Positions 1-11,352 of a DNA stretch of 64,000 bases are shown here, in pieces (position 1 is the stretch's first letter; each line of letters begins with the position of its first letter). The DNA comes from Effrenium voratum. Its lineage: Eukaryota; Sar; Dinophyceae; Suessiales; Symbiodiniaceae. The notes under the pieces are model-generated. The model was not told the DNA's origin and searched no databases. It worked only from the letters and a program-made list of their open reading frames with translations. The stretch covers positions 189,883 to 253,882 of the forward strand of contig CAUJNA010001002.1 of assembly GCA_963377175.1 (NCBI GenBank), in the 5' to 3' direction. The position numbers and the translations under genes were made by a program.

Positions 1-105
1 ATCAAAGGTCCACGATAGTTGAATCGTGGCCATGGTTATAACATATAATTAACCCAGCTCATGGTTGTAAAAAGACTCGAACACTGGACCCGGTGGACTT
101 TCTAC

Positions 106-234
106 CTGCAAGCCATCCAGCAGATCGCTCCAAGCTGTGACCCCGTTCATGTCGGAGAGGGCCATGTGCAGTACAGGCACATGGCCGGCACCGGCTGCAA
201 GCCATTCAGCCGCTTCGAAGGCCAAGCTTGGCAT
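106..234 (-). CDS. possible exon of a minus-strand gene, product unknown
   Basis: A 43-codon open frame read on the minus strand. It starts with ATG directly after CAAAG (AG acceptor at 236-235) and stops being needed at a good donor (GCAG|GTAGA, GT at 105-104). The peptide is well mixed and protein-like (MPSLAFEAAEWLAAGAG at the start, WSDLLDGLQ at the end) and does not overlap a repeat family. If real, it belongs to a gene running left out of the window, divergent from the plus-strand genes. I do not recognise the family. Chance occurrence is possible for a frame this short. Confidence 0.4.
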
Positions 235-245
235 CTTTGAGAGTG

Positions 246-364
246 ACTTCCATTTGCTGAAATGAATCTGTTGCTTATGTTCCCCTGTTGGTTATAAAAG
301 GAATCGATTTCACTACTGGACATATTTTTTCATTTTTTCCCAGGGGTCTTAACGAAATGGAAGT
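246..364. mobile_element. TIR element, family C
   Basis: Inverted ends ACTTCCATTTGCT at left and a rearranged AAATGGAAGT at right enclose the family core GTTCCCCTGTTGGTT and TTTCACTACTGGACAT. Related copies lie at 29278, 37266, 43211, 56584, 59108 and (inverted) 62317. Confidence 0.75.
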
Positions 365-385
365 TGAGAGAGGTTAGGGTTTAGG

Positions 386-501
386 GTACCAACGTTTTTC
401 TTGTTTGTCTATTTTAGTAGGGGGAACCCTCCCCAAAAAAAGTTGGTAGAGAAGGGCACTACTGGAAAAAGGGTAATTGGGCACTTAGCTGGGGGACCTA
501 G
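386..501 (-). mobile_element. TIR element, family A, inverted copy
   Basis: Reads in reverse as CTAGGTCCCCCAGCTA then GGTTCCCCCTACTAAAATAG. It ends at GGGGGACCTAG. Same family as 22954, 28144, 41425, 57546 and 62474. Confidence 0.7.
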
Positions 502-604
502 TAAACACGGTGAGCCGAAGCAGGGTCCGTGTCGTGAACCAAATCGCCACGCAGAGTCGCTGGGTTGCCTTCCAGCCACAAGTTCTCCTGGGTGATGTCG
601 CTCT

Positions 605-716
605 CATAGGTGCCCTTTTTGGGAAAATAGATGGGTTTGGAAGTCGATTGAACCACCAGGCAAACCAGGAACCGCCCTATATTTTTCAACCAAATCAACC
701 CAAAAGGACACCTATG
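605..716. mobile_element. TIR element, family J
   Basis: Left end CATAGGTGCCCTTTTTGG, right end AAAAGGACACCTATG, with an internal ATAGATGGGTTTGGA arm. Other copies at 23363, 43548 and 60348. Confidence 0.7.
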
Positions 717-956
717 GAGTCGCTCTCCTGAACTTTCGTGGAATGTGGTTCCCTCAAAAAAGACAGAGCCATCCTTATGGTATCTGCCGGAAAAAACTCG
801 TCTTCCCTGGCAAACATGGGGGGAGTGCAACCAAGGTTAACCATCCTCGTTTGTTTTGAACAAATAGGTTTTAGGGTTGACTAACATGAAGCAGAGTCTG
901 AAAGTCTTCTGTTGCGCGTGCCCCAGATTTAGCCCAAGAAACCAAGTTGTCCAGGT

Positions 957-1043
957 CCTCGAGTAGAGGGTTCCCCTGCTAAAATAGACGACAGAAAACA
1001 AGTTGGTACCCTTATTCTAACCGCTCTACTGGAGGATCGAGGA
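957..1043. mobile_element. TIR element, family A, left-truncated
   Basis: Contains GAGGGTTCCCCTGCTAAAAT, TTGGTACCCTTATTCTAAC and the right end CTCTACTGGAGGATCGAGG of family A; the left terminus is lost. Confidence 0.6.
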
Positions 1044-1407
1044 GTGTCTTCAATTTGCGCCCACCTTTCCTCGTTCGCGACTGAGGAAGATGAGAGATCG
1101 CCTGAGGTCGCTCAAGGTCAAGGAGGACGACCAGGTGCATCAAGATCAGCTAAAGTCCCGGCGTGCCCTATTTTAGACTACCTGGAAGGTGGTGTTTGGT
1201 TTGAGGTGAGATCCCTGGGCAGGTAAAGGAGAAACACAGGGACCCGGACCCGATGGATGGCCCCTAAAAGGTAGTAGTTGACACCTCTTGGATGCCAGCC
1301 TTGTCCCAAAATGGTTTAGGTTTAAAAAAATGTGGGAGGGGGGGGCTTTGGTTCCCCTCCACACAGCTTGGATGTTGCGACAAGCTGTCACTGGGGCGGG
1401 TTGAGAG

Positions 1408-1599
1408 GCCAAGACTTTCGGAAGGGCCTTGCAACTTATCTGGTTCTGGAATCCCAAGTTTTTTGCGTCGGATGGCAAGTCGGAAGAGAACGCCACAAAC
1501 AGGGTCTTCTTGGGCGGGGGCACGTCAGCGGTCCTGCTGACCAACTTCCTGCCATCCGGGGCTCCGCCTCGCGCAAGCGAGGCCAGGAGTCACCTTTAG
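1408..1599 (+). CDS. candidate exon, unknown protein (upstream gene or separate gene end)
   Basis: A 63-codon frame without ATG follows the acceptor TTGAGAG|GCC and runs to a TAG at 1597-1599. It reads as protein (LIWFWNPKFFASDGKSEEN, then VFLGGGTSAVLLTNFLPSG). Two readings are open. It may be a terminal exon ending at the TAG. Or it may be spliced earlier, for example at CCTCGC|GCAAGC (1572), which would join in phase 0 to the next island at 2865. I do not recognise the family. The minus strand is also open here, so this is only moderately secure. Confidence 0.4.
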   Translation, partial: AKTFGRALQLIWFWNPKFFASDGKSEENATNRVFLGGGTSAVLLTNFLPSGAPPRASEARSHL

Positions 1600-4500
1600 G
1601 TGCGCTGTACTACGTGACAGAAGCACACACACACAACTACAAACCACATCAATCACCACGTGCTCATCACCGCGGCACTACCGACCGACTACGTTCAACA
1701 ACTCCAACGTGATGGCTTACTTGACTACTTCATCAGAAATTATGTCAACTACCCCCAAAATGGTTAGTTGCCTTTTCATGTAGCCAATCAACTGGGGTTC
1801 CCCCGAAAAATACACCTCCCCATTTAGAGGGAGCCCAAAAAACAATTTGGTCAAAATGAGGAGTCCTTGAGTACGGAGTTTCAAAAGGGTTCCCCAAGCA
1901 TGTTACGGCACCTCGATGGCCAAATCAATCTCAGCACAAATCCTTTGCCCTCGATTCCCTCGATGGATGCCAACTGTTAAATGGATGCAACCTGGCATCA
2001 CTAGTGACAAGGGTGGCCTTTCTAGGTACCCTTTATCACTTGACCTTGTAAACCAGAGCCATGACCATGTGGATGGCGGAGTCTTTAGGGGACCCTCTAC
2101 CACAAATGGGTACCCTCAAACAAAGACACACTCACGTGGGTATGGGTCAACGTTTTGCTCCACCAGGATATGGACCGCATGGTAAACTGTCCTTTCCATT
2201 TACCAGGGCTCTATCTTGGGTTCCTAATCTTGACCACCCATGTGACCAGGTTAACGGGAACTCCTTTTCAAAGACACTGCCAATCCGGTTTTACTTTCGC
2301 ACCCTCTCTCAATCAACACCCAAGCGAAGCTTAAGGGGCAGTCCTCTTACCAGGTCAGAGTTCCTTCGCAGGGTCACCTCCTGTTTAAACATGGGCCACA
2401 CCACTCTTGTGAAATCAACCTCCTTATGGTTTCCCTTTAAGGGTGGGCGTTTTGGTCTATGTGTTGTCCGGTCCTTTTCCTGAGGAGTACCATGCTAAGT
2501 GGGGCCTACAACCTCTAGCTATGACTCACTTAGGTGACTTGGGTTATAGCCAAACGGGGCATGCCCCACTTGCTGGTGCGATAAGTAGGGCACGTGGGAA
2601 TGAACCCAGAATTTCCCTTCAAGGAAACCACCAGTGATGGTGTATCTCGGGTTCCTTATGAGCCCCCCAAAAACCATCCAACTGGTGGTTTCTTTTATTC
2701 GGGTATCAACAAAACGGTTCAATGGTTTATAGGGGTGGCTCCAGTTCTCATTCCCTGCATCTCTCGCGCCGAAGATCCAGCCATTTGGCTGTGGGTCAAA
2801 AATGGGTACCCAAAATGGCTCCTTTCTGGTGAATTCATTTTGAGCAACGCCCATTTCCTGCCAGCCCGACGACCTGGTCACGGTGTCCACGGAGAACGCG
2901 AAGAACCTGGCGCTCTCCGCCATGTGGTGAGCCCATCCCCCCGGTTCTCGACCAGACCAAAGGGTTGTGATTTCTGCGGTAAGTAGGTTATAACTCTAGG
3001 GGTATTTCCATTCTTTCCAAAAATCCGAATCTTTTCAGGAAGCCATCAAAAAAGACCAGGGGGAAACAGATCCGGTTTTTGAAAAGACTGCTGATTGAAA
3101 AGAATGGACAAGGAATCAACCCCTAGAATACCCATGGTTACTTGGGTAACTGGGGGTTGGGCCCTTAACCTTCTCACTTGATGAGTTCCGTTTCGGACTT
3201 GATCGTCACTTGGGTTGGTGGCCATTTTGGTGGTACACAACAAGTTTTGGACCTTTTTTGGGGCGCCGTCCACTCAGGAAGTGAGTTTATTGCAGACAAG
3301 GCACATCCATTTTGTCGATTCACAGGGTATTTCCCCGAAATCAAGGCTTTGGCTCTAAAATGAGCACGCCCCTCTTGCTAGGGCTTTAAGTAGTCCGACC
3401 GCTCTCCGACCGCTCCCCGAGTCCCGCCATTGGAACTTCCCCCCGTCTGGCGGACTTTTCTGTCATAGTCCGACGGAGGTACATCGACCAGCAAGCGGCA
3501 AAGGAGAAGCGAGAGAGGGACCACCCGGACGTGCAGGCGTGGGTGCTGAACCACTCAAGAGCTACATGGGGTATCAATTCCCCGCTTTGTCCATTGATAC
3601 CCAGGTCGCGATTGAAAAACTTTGTCGACACTTAGAAGACATACTTTTCAAACGACAAAGCAACATGGGTATCGCAGCGCGAAAATGATATCAACCGCAG
3701 CCCAAAGATGATGTGATTTGGATTCGTCGTTTTGAAGTGACAGCTACCAGTGGAGGAAACCAAAGGCCAAACGAAAGTTTTTAAGAAACAGTTTTTTCTT
3801 ATCTAAGGTCCGTAGGGTTTCTAGGGATTCTGTGGGCGGCCCTGGTCCCTGAGTTGCGACTCGATCTGAACCATACTGGTGGTTTCCTTGCGGATCCCAA
3901 ATGCTCCACCAGAAGCCCTTGGAATTTCCAGTTGAACCGTTTTGACTGGAAAGCTGGCGATCAAAGTGGTCACCAGTTTTCCTTCATGTTGCAAAAGGAA
4001 CATGAGCCACAATCAAAGCTCGGGTAGATGATTCGGTTAGGGACGATCACCATAAATAGCTGCGGAGTTCCGGCTTCTTAATCCTGGAAGCATGGTTCTG
4101 GGATTACCATTTTACCGATCGGTTTTGAGCAAGCGAGCGACTCACATGGGGTCGTTTCCGGGAGAAGACCCAAGAACCTTGATCAACGTAAGGCCTTGCT
4201 CAAGGCCCCCGGGGCAAGTGCCAGGGCTCCGAATAAAAGAACTTCAAATTTTGCAACCATTTGAGCTACATGTTGCTTTTTCAACACCAAAATAAAAGGA
4301 CACCCCACTTACAAGTTACAATGTTCAAGCGTATAATGTAAGGATCCCTGCTGAACCCTATCCCCAACGGCAAAGGCATCTTTTGTGGGAAGTGTGTCCA
4401 AAGAAACCGTCAGTTGACGGATCCATAATCCAAACCGGCGAACCAGCGATTCGGCTCCGACATCCCAACCACCAAGGGCCAAGAGGGAAGCTGAATCCAC

Positions 4501-7500
4501 TGAACGTGGTTCGGTTGAAATCCCCCCTTGCCACTTAACTGCTAAGGCTTAAATGGCTGTGGCTCAAAATTAAACGATCGGAGGGGCAGTTGCGCAGGTT
4601 TTGGTACCCATGTTTTTCCACTTACCGTACCCGGGCAAGCCATTTTGGGAATTTCCGTTTTTTTTTTGAATTCGCCACGGCCACATGCCTTTGGACCCAA
4701 AAGGGGAAAGGCCCGAGGGGTTTGGAGGTGTTTGGTTGCCACAGCCCAATGTTTGCTCCCCTTACGTCAACGTCAACCGCCGCTAGGAGGGGCGCTGAAC
4801 AAATGTGTTCGGTCAAAAACCCAACGCAACTTGGGGCTCTGGGGTTGGAACACCTTGCCAGGACAAGGTGTATACTGTATATATATATATATATATATGT
4901 ATCTATATACATATTAGCATCTACACATATGTGTACATATATATATATACATATGTATATATCTATATATGTATACCTATGATTTCCAGGTGCTTTGGGA
5001 ACCCGAAGGGGGTCCAGCTTGGTTTCGAACCACGCTTGAGATCCAAGACCCTTTTGGCGGAGCTACGTTTCGGGGGGTTGGAGGGGAGCCGCCCCCTTCT
5101 AGGAGCACCCCTCCCCCCCCCCTCCTGAACCCTTTGGGTTCCTTGCGTTCCTTACTGAGCCTTTGGGACCCCCCTGGGGAAGAATTTGTCTGAATGCGAT
5201 TTCTGAGCTCCAACATGAAGTTGGGAGTCGCCCCAACTCGACGCGCCAACTCGTTGGGGGATGGGTGCGTTGAGTTGGTACCCCTCTTTTTGGGGTTCCA
5301 AAATGAGAACCGACTTGGGTAGTTCCCCCAAAAAAAGCACCCCACCGCTCTTTGTTTTTTTTGGGTGTTTCAATGGAATGACAGCCACTTTTGGCGGTTT
5401 CCTTAAACAAAAAAAAAAAAACACCCATTTTGGTTTGACGAGCTTGTCTCCAAGTGTCCCTGGCATGCATGGTGACACCTGAGTTGCTCGTCACTGCTAA
5501 CCTCCCTAAGTCCCAAACCGCCCCCCGCCCCAAACTCGGAAGCTTCGCACGGGGAGCCTCCGCCCCGAATTAAGCATCAGGTATTGCGCCAACGCTATGA
5601 CGGCGTCGGGTTCTTGGCGGGGAATCTGTGAGCGCGTCGAGAAACAAAACGCATGTGGGGGGTCTCATTTTTTGAGTTGGTACCCTTCTGAGGGGTTGCT
5701 TCAAAGGAAAACCCAAGCGGACGCCACCCCAAAAATGGCTCCCTCAAAAAGAAGCAAACCCTTCTGTTGTTTGCCTTCCAGTGTGTTCATCACTTGCCCA
5801 TGTTGTAAAGCGGAAAGGAGATGGTTTCCGATCAGAGCTTTGGTGGTTGGGGGTAGCCGACTTTTCGTCCGGCGAGGCATGTCAAAGGGGTCACTCCCTT
5901 TTAAGGGGATGCCAAGGGAAATGTCAAAACACCCTTTGTGAGGCTGGCATACCATCTATTCGTGTGTTGTTTGAGGGGTGTGGTCTGGTGAAGAAGTTGG
6001 CGGGCAGGATATGTCTGTTCGAAAAGGAGCTGGGCCCTTTGTTGTGGCCGTTGTTTCTTTTAACAATTTCGGGGTTTCCCCTAAAATAGACTCACCCAGG
6101 TTTGCGATCCGAAGGAACCCATACAGAAACACCCAGGTTCTCCAATCGGGTTGCACAAAGTCATGTTGGTTGGGGGGAAGCCAACATAGGTGTCTGTTTG
6201 AGGGGAGGGTCTGCGGGCTAAGTAACTATTAGCAGTTGCCCTACATGATCCCCACAACATGGTTCTAGCTATGTGGTCTGCGGCATCTTTAGGCGTGTCG
6301 CTTTTTAGGGGACCCCCTGAAATCAGGGCTTTCCTTTTGGGAAATCCCCGTCAAATCAACCAAAGGGAGGTTCCCTTAAACAGAAGAAGAGAAAGGACGA
6401 GCCACCCATAGGGAGTTTCCCGCAAGGAAACGTTCGGAGCCTGGAGGTCTTGGGGGGTGGCCTCGCATTACCCAGGAAGCGCATGGTTCTGCCTATTCTA
6501 CTTTACTGCTATTGGGTTGGATCTTTAGACTTTTGCTTTTTGGATTCCCCTCATATTTGCTTCAACAAGCAAAAAGTTGAACTTTTTGCTTGGGGATCTA
6601 CAGCACCCAAGTTTATGACGTGATCTCACCGAGGAGCTGGGGTATGACAAAGGCCCTGTACTTGGGGGTTCAGCTACTGCTGACCGTGTCACACGGACGA
6701 GGCTCACCGAAAGGAAAAGGAGAAGGGATTCAGCTTTTGGAATTATAGTGCAATTTGCAAATGGTTGGAAGTGCACCATGCGAAGTCGAACATCTGAGTA
6801 CAAAAGTTGGGAAGTCCCCTTTTCGTGAGTAAAAGCGAATCTCAGCGAAGTCGACCTTCTGAGAGGAATCCAAATGGCTTCGCTCCTTTCTATTTTGCTG
6901 TAAAAAAATGAGTCTGGGGTCGTCCCAGCGTCCCCAAAAAAGCTGAGGCGCTTGAGAGGCGGGGGTTTCACCTCGTCCACGTGCGGTTTTCCGATCGGCG
7001 GGGTTTGGGCACATGGCTCGTGTTTTGTTTGCTGGTTCAGAGCCCAGAGCCTCCAAATTGGCGAACCCGATTCAGAACCATAACTGGGTCAATTTTTGCG
7101 AGCATCCGAGACATTTTTGCCCTTGATGCCGTGTAACCCTGGAGGGTATGGGCTGTTTTGTTGTTCTTTCCATTTCTTGACGGATACCCTTCACCCCCCA
7201 CAAAAGAAAGAAAGAAAAGAAAGAACACCCCCCCCCCCCCCGGAAAAAAGAAAGAACAAAAAGAAGAAGACAAACAACACGAAAACAAAGAAAGAGCACA
7301 GAAACAGAGAGCAAGTGTTACCCTCCCACAAACAAGCACAACAACAAGAACCTGCACGCGCCCTTTTTTAGTTTGGCTCAACTTCTTTGGTGCATTTTGC
7401 TTGGATGTTCGGACTTCAACTTTTTGCCAACGAAGAGGGTTTTCCGTATTAGATTATTAAAAAATAGTAAGTCAGAAACTTTTAGCAGGGGAGCAGAAAG

Positions 7501-8575
7501 CAAGCGAGACTTGGCGGTTCCCAGCCATCCGGTTCCTTAGGTTTTTGGCCTTTTTTTAGTTTGGCTTAGTAGGAGTTCCCCCTATTTCACCCACTAGAAC
7601 TCCCATCAAAAGTTCGTTGACCTGTTCGCTGGGGATCTGACAGCTGAGACACCGAGCCCTTTCTTTCCAAGGGCTTAAGGGATGTTTATGGCCCAAGGGA
7701 ACTTCGTGCGCATGGACGCTACGAAACCAGTGAGCCGCATCCAAAAAAAGTCGAGACCTAGACTCTCCGAGCCTGACCCTTTAAAAGTGGGTTCATGACC
7801 CGAATCTTTCTTTTGGGTAATGACCAACCATTTTTAAAGGATCATGGAGAGTCTAAGTAGACTTGTTTTGGGTCTTTTGCCCCCTTGTGGCTTTGAAGGA
7901 GCTCCCCAGGTTAAGAAAAGCTTGCTCCTTGTGATTTTGTCAGGGCTCCTTCAAAAAGGATGGGAATTTGGCCATTCAAAAAATTTGCTTGTCGTTTTTG
8001 AGGCCACCCTTTTGAGGGCACCCACAAAAAAGGGAAACCAAAAGTAGAACCGATGCCATTTTTGAACGGGCCCGGCACGAAGCCACTCTTTTTTGACCAA
8101 GGGAATCCACCGATTTTGCGGGGGTGCGCAGGCGGAAGCCTCAAGTGGCGATCGTTTCGGAACCACCAGATTGATCGACTTGGTGAAGGTTGGCAATCCA
8201 GTGACCCCTAAAATGTGCTTCCATTTCCTCAAGTTATTTTTTTTAAATCTTTTAAACCCAGTGTCCTGTACCAGTTGGTGGGATTGTTTTCCATTTCCAA
8301 AGTTGTTTTTGTATTCCATGTCCATAAGAAACTTCTTATCCCCCTGGGTTTTACCCCGGAGCTCTCGTTGACCCCTGACATTTGCTTCCATGTCCTTAAG
8401 ACGATTTGTGGGTGCGTGCCATTTGCAAGTTTTTTTTTTGTAAAGGCTTGAGGGCGAGGAGGACGCCGCGCGCCCCAGCGCAGAGCGCACGGAAGCCCAG
8501 CGCGAGGGCGAGGTAAGCCGAGCGGAGAGCGTGGTGGTAGCTTGGACTCTCACGCCAGCCACACACACACGGCAG

Positions 8576-8611
<36 letters not shown>

Positions 8612-11320
8612 CCTGGAGTCTCCTTCTGACCCTTTCAAAATGGGTCCATGACCCGAATCTTTCTTTTGGGTCATGACCAACCATTTTTGAAGGGTCATGG
8701 AGACTCTAGGTACACATAATGTTGACCATTTTACAGTTGTATAAGATAAATATGTGTATACATATATATATATATATATCAAATATGCACACATAGAAGC
8801 GATAGTATGTAGATGTATATACATATATATATATATATATACAAGCAACACATTTGCACGTGTCCTTTCTTCCTCCCTCTCCCTCTGCACATGTAATTCA
8901 TAGACATTTACATATAATGATAGACAGTCATATCTATGCATACAAATGCATATCGCAAGTTCCTCTCATTTCTCAAGTTGGTAGACGTTTTTGTGTGTTT
9001 CTGGGTTTGGTGAAGGAAAAACTCGCGGCAACAGAAGGCTCCGATAAACTCACCCGCTGAAAGCTATGGGCCGAAATCAGACTCCGTCTTGGCTTTTGGG
9101 GTGGGTTGGTCTCAAAGTCGGGGAATCCCTTTCTCTTTTTGGTTGCCCTTTGAACTCTCCTGAACAAGAAAACCCTCCAAACAGGCGGGTCTTTTTTCGG
9201 TTTCCCTTCGAACCCTCCTGAAAAGGGTAGCCTTTTTCAAAATTCAGACCCATTTCAGACAGCAGGTGGGTCCGGATTCACGACCACCAACCACCTGTAT
9301 GGGCAAGGATCCCATAGCTTTCATGTTGGGGAAAAAAAGAAACGAGCCACAGCCCTGTAAGGCTTTTGTTAGGGGACCCACCAAAAAGGCTTTGCCTGTT
9401 TTTCTGAGGCCACGGGCATTTGGAGATCCCGGGGGCGCTTGACATGGACGAGCTGCCGGGTCTCCGAGCCTCCGAGTCGCTGTGCAGGTCTTGTGTTTTT
9501 CCTCTTGGCTTCCCGTAAGAAAAACCGAAGCTTAGGCTTCCTGCGGCTGCCTTTGGCTTCCTTTGGCTTTTTTTTTGGTTTTCTCTTTGTTGGGGGTCCA
9601 AACTTAAAGACGACAGCACATGGGTGGCTCGTAGTTTTGTTCAAAGGTTGGGCCCCCCTAAGATGGGTGTTGACGGGAAGCCAAAAGGAAACCCGAGGCT
9701 GTGTTTGGGGGTCCCCGACAGAAAGAGACACCCGCATTCATTGGTTGGTAGAGGCAAACCCATTTGCTGAAACGAACATGCTGGCTTCTTTTTAAACAGA
9801 TCCTCGTTGAAAAGTTGGAATTGTATTTGGGAATATGTTTTAGTTTTTTTCCAGGAAGCAAATGGAAGGAGACAACATGATTTTAAAGGGCATTTTGCTT
9901 TGAAAGGTTGGACCAATCAAACATGGCGCAATGGTTCTCCTTTTGCTATAAGGGGTACCCTCAAAAAAGGCGACCCATCATGAACATCCAGGTTCGTTGC
10001 ATTCCCAAATGGGAGGGTTTCCCCTAGCCTCCAAATAGGTCTTTCCTAGACTTGGACCTGCTATGCGAGAAACGTTTCCCGTATGGCGGTTGGGGCTCAA
10101 GTCCTCCCAGCTCTGTCTGCTGTTCTTTATGCATACGCGCGGAAAATTCAGATAGCCCACAAGCCCTGATTTTTGGAAGCTCCTTTTGCGGTGCCCGAGT
10201 TCCATGTTTTTCAAGGGTTGGATTGGTGGAGAACTAGCTTCAACCGAGGTACCACCGCGCGTCCGTGAAGCGTGTGGAGAGACCCGTGAAGGATGTGAAG
10301 GCGGGGTTGCTTGGGTTTGTGAAGAGTGAATAGTTGCCTTGCTTTGCTCGAAAGGTGTGAAGAACAAAGGGAGTAACAGTGCCGCCTGGGGGAAACCATA
10401 TGTGAGCTAACTGTACCCACTGGTGTATGGCAACTCATTGTTACTCACTTTAAAAGGAAAGACAGACAAGCTGGTTGTTTCTTCCAATTCATCCAATTAT
10501 ACATCTTATGTTGAATTACATGGGTCCGGGCAGGGATATATATATATACACATGTACATATGCACCCCCCACCCCATGGACCGATGGTAAATCTAGAATC
10601 TCAAAATTTGATTCTCGAAATTTCCAATTGTGGGTCCCCAAAGCCTGATAATTTGTTTGGAGCCCGGAGTCCTCCATAATGGTCCAATATGATGCTCTTT
10701 CCAACTAGGATTTTACTTCAACTAGAATTGGATTGTTTAATATAGTTTAGTGAGGATATAGTTTTCAAAATGTGGTTATGTTCAATTGCAGCTTACATAA
10801 GCAAATCCATTGCAAATAGGAGCACCATGAAAATGTGTATATAGTTTCGGGTAAACACCAACTAATCTTTAATAAAGGAAGTTAGATAGGAGTGTATTCC
10901 CAAATATAATCTAAGCGTCAAATATAATCTAATACAAGCACAATTCAATTAGCTTCTGATAACACGAATTAAATTGAGACTACTTCTCGAAGAAAGTTCA
11001 TAGAAATATGGCTATGGCTAAACATTCAAGTGACTTCTGCAAGGAAATTCGAAATATGTACATTCTGGCCCTTTTGTAGTATAAGAAAGGTCCGACATTG
11101 AACTTGTTAGACAGTGTTCCAAAGGGAAATTTCAAGGGAAGAGAGGCTCAAATTCTAAAGCTATCTCGAAACAGGGATTCTAGCTAAATCAGTTGTATTT
11201 AAAGTTCTATTTGCACAGCAAAAATAATCATTCTATCTCAAACGGTGGAGGTGTTGGATGAGCAAATGTGGACAGGTAGTTCAAGAGGGGGAGGGGGTGA
11301 CGGTGTGTGAACATACATAC

Positions 11321-11352
<32 letters not shown>

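Noticed and set aside
6604..6750. 45-codon frame starting TQVYDVISPRSWG as an exon
   Set aside because: Its first bases match the end of a repeat also seen at 58,060 and no donor gives the phase needed by neighbours.
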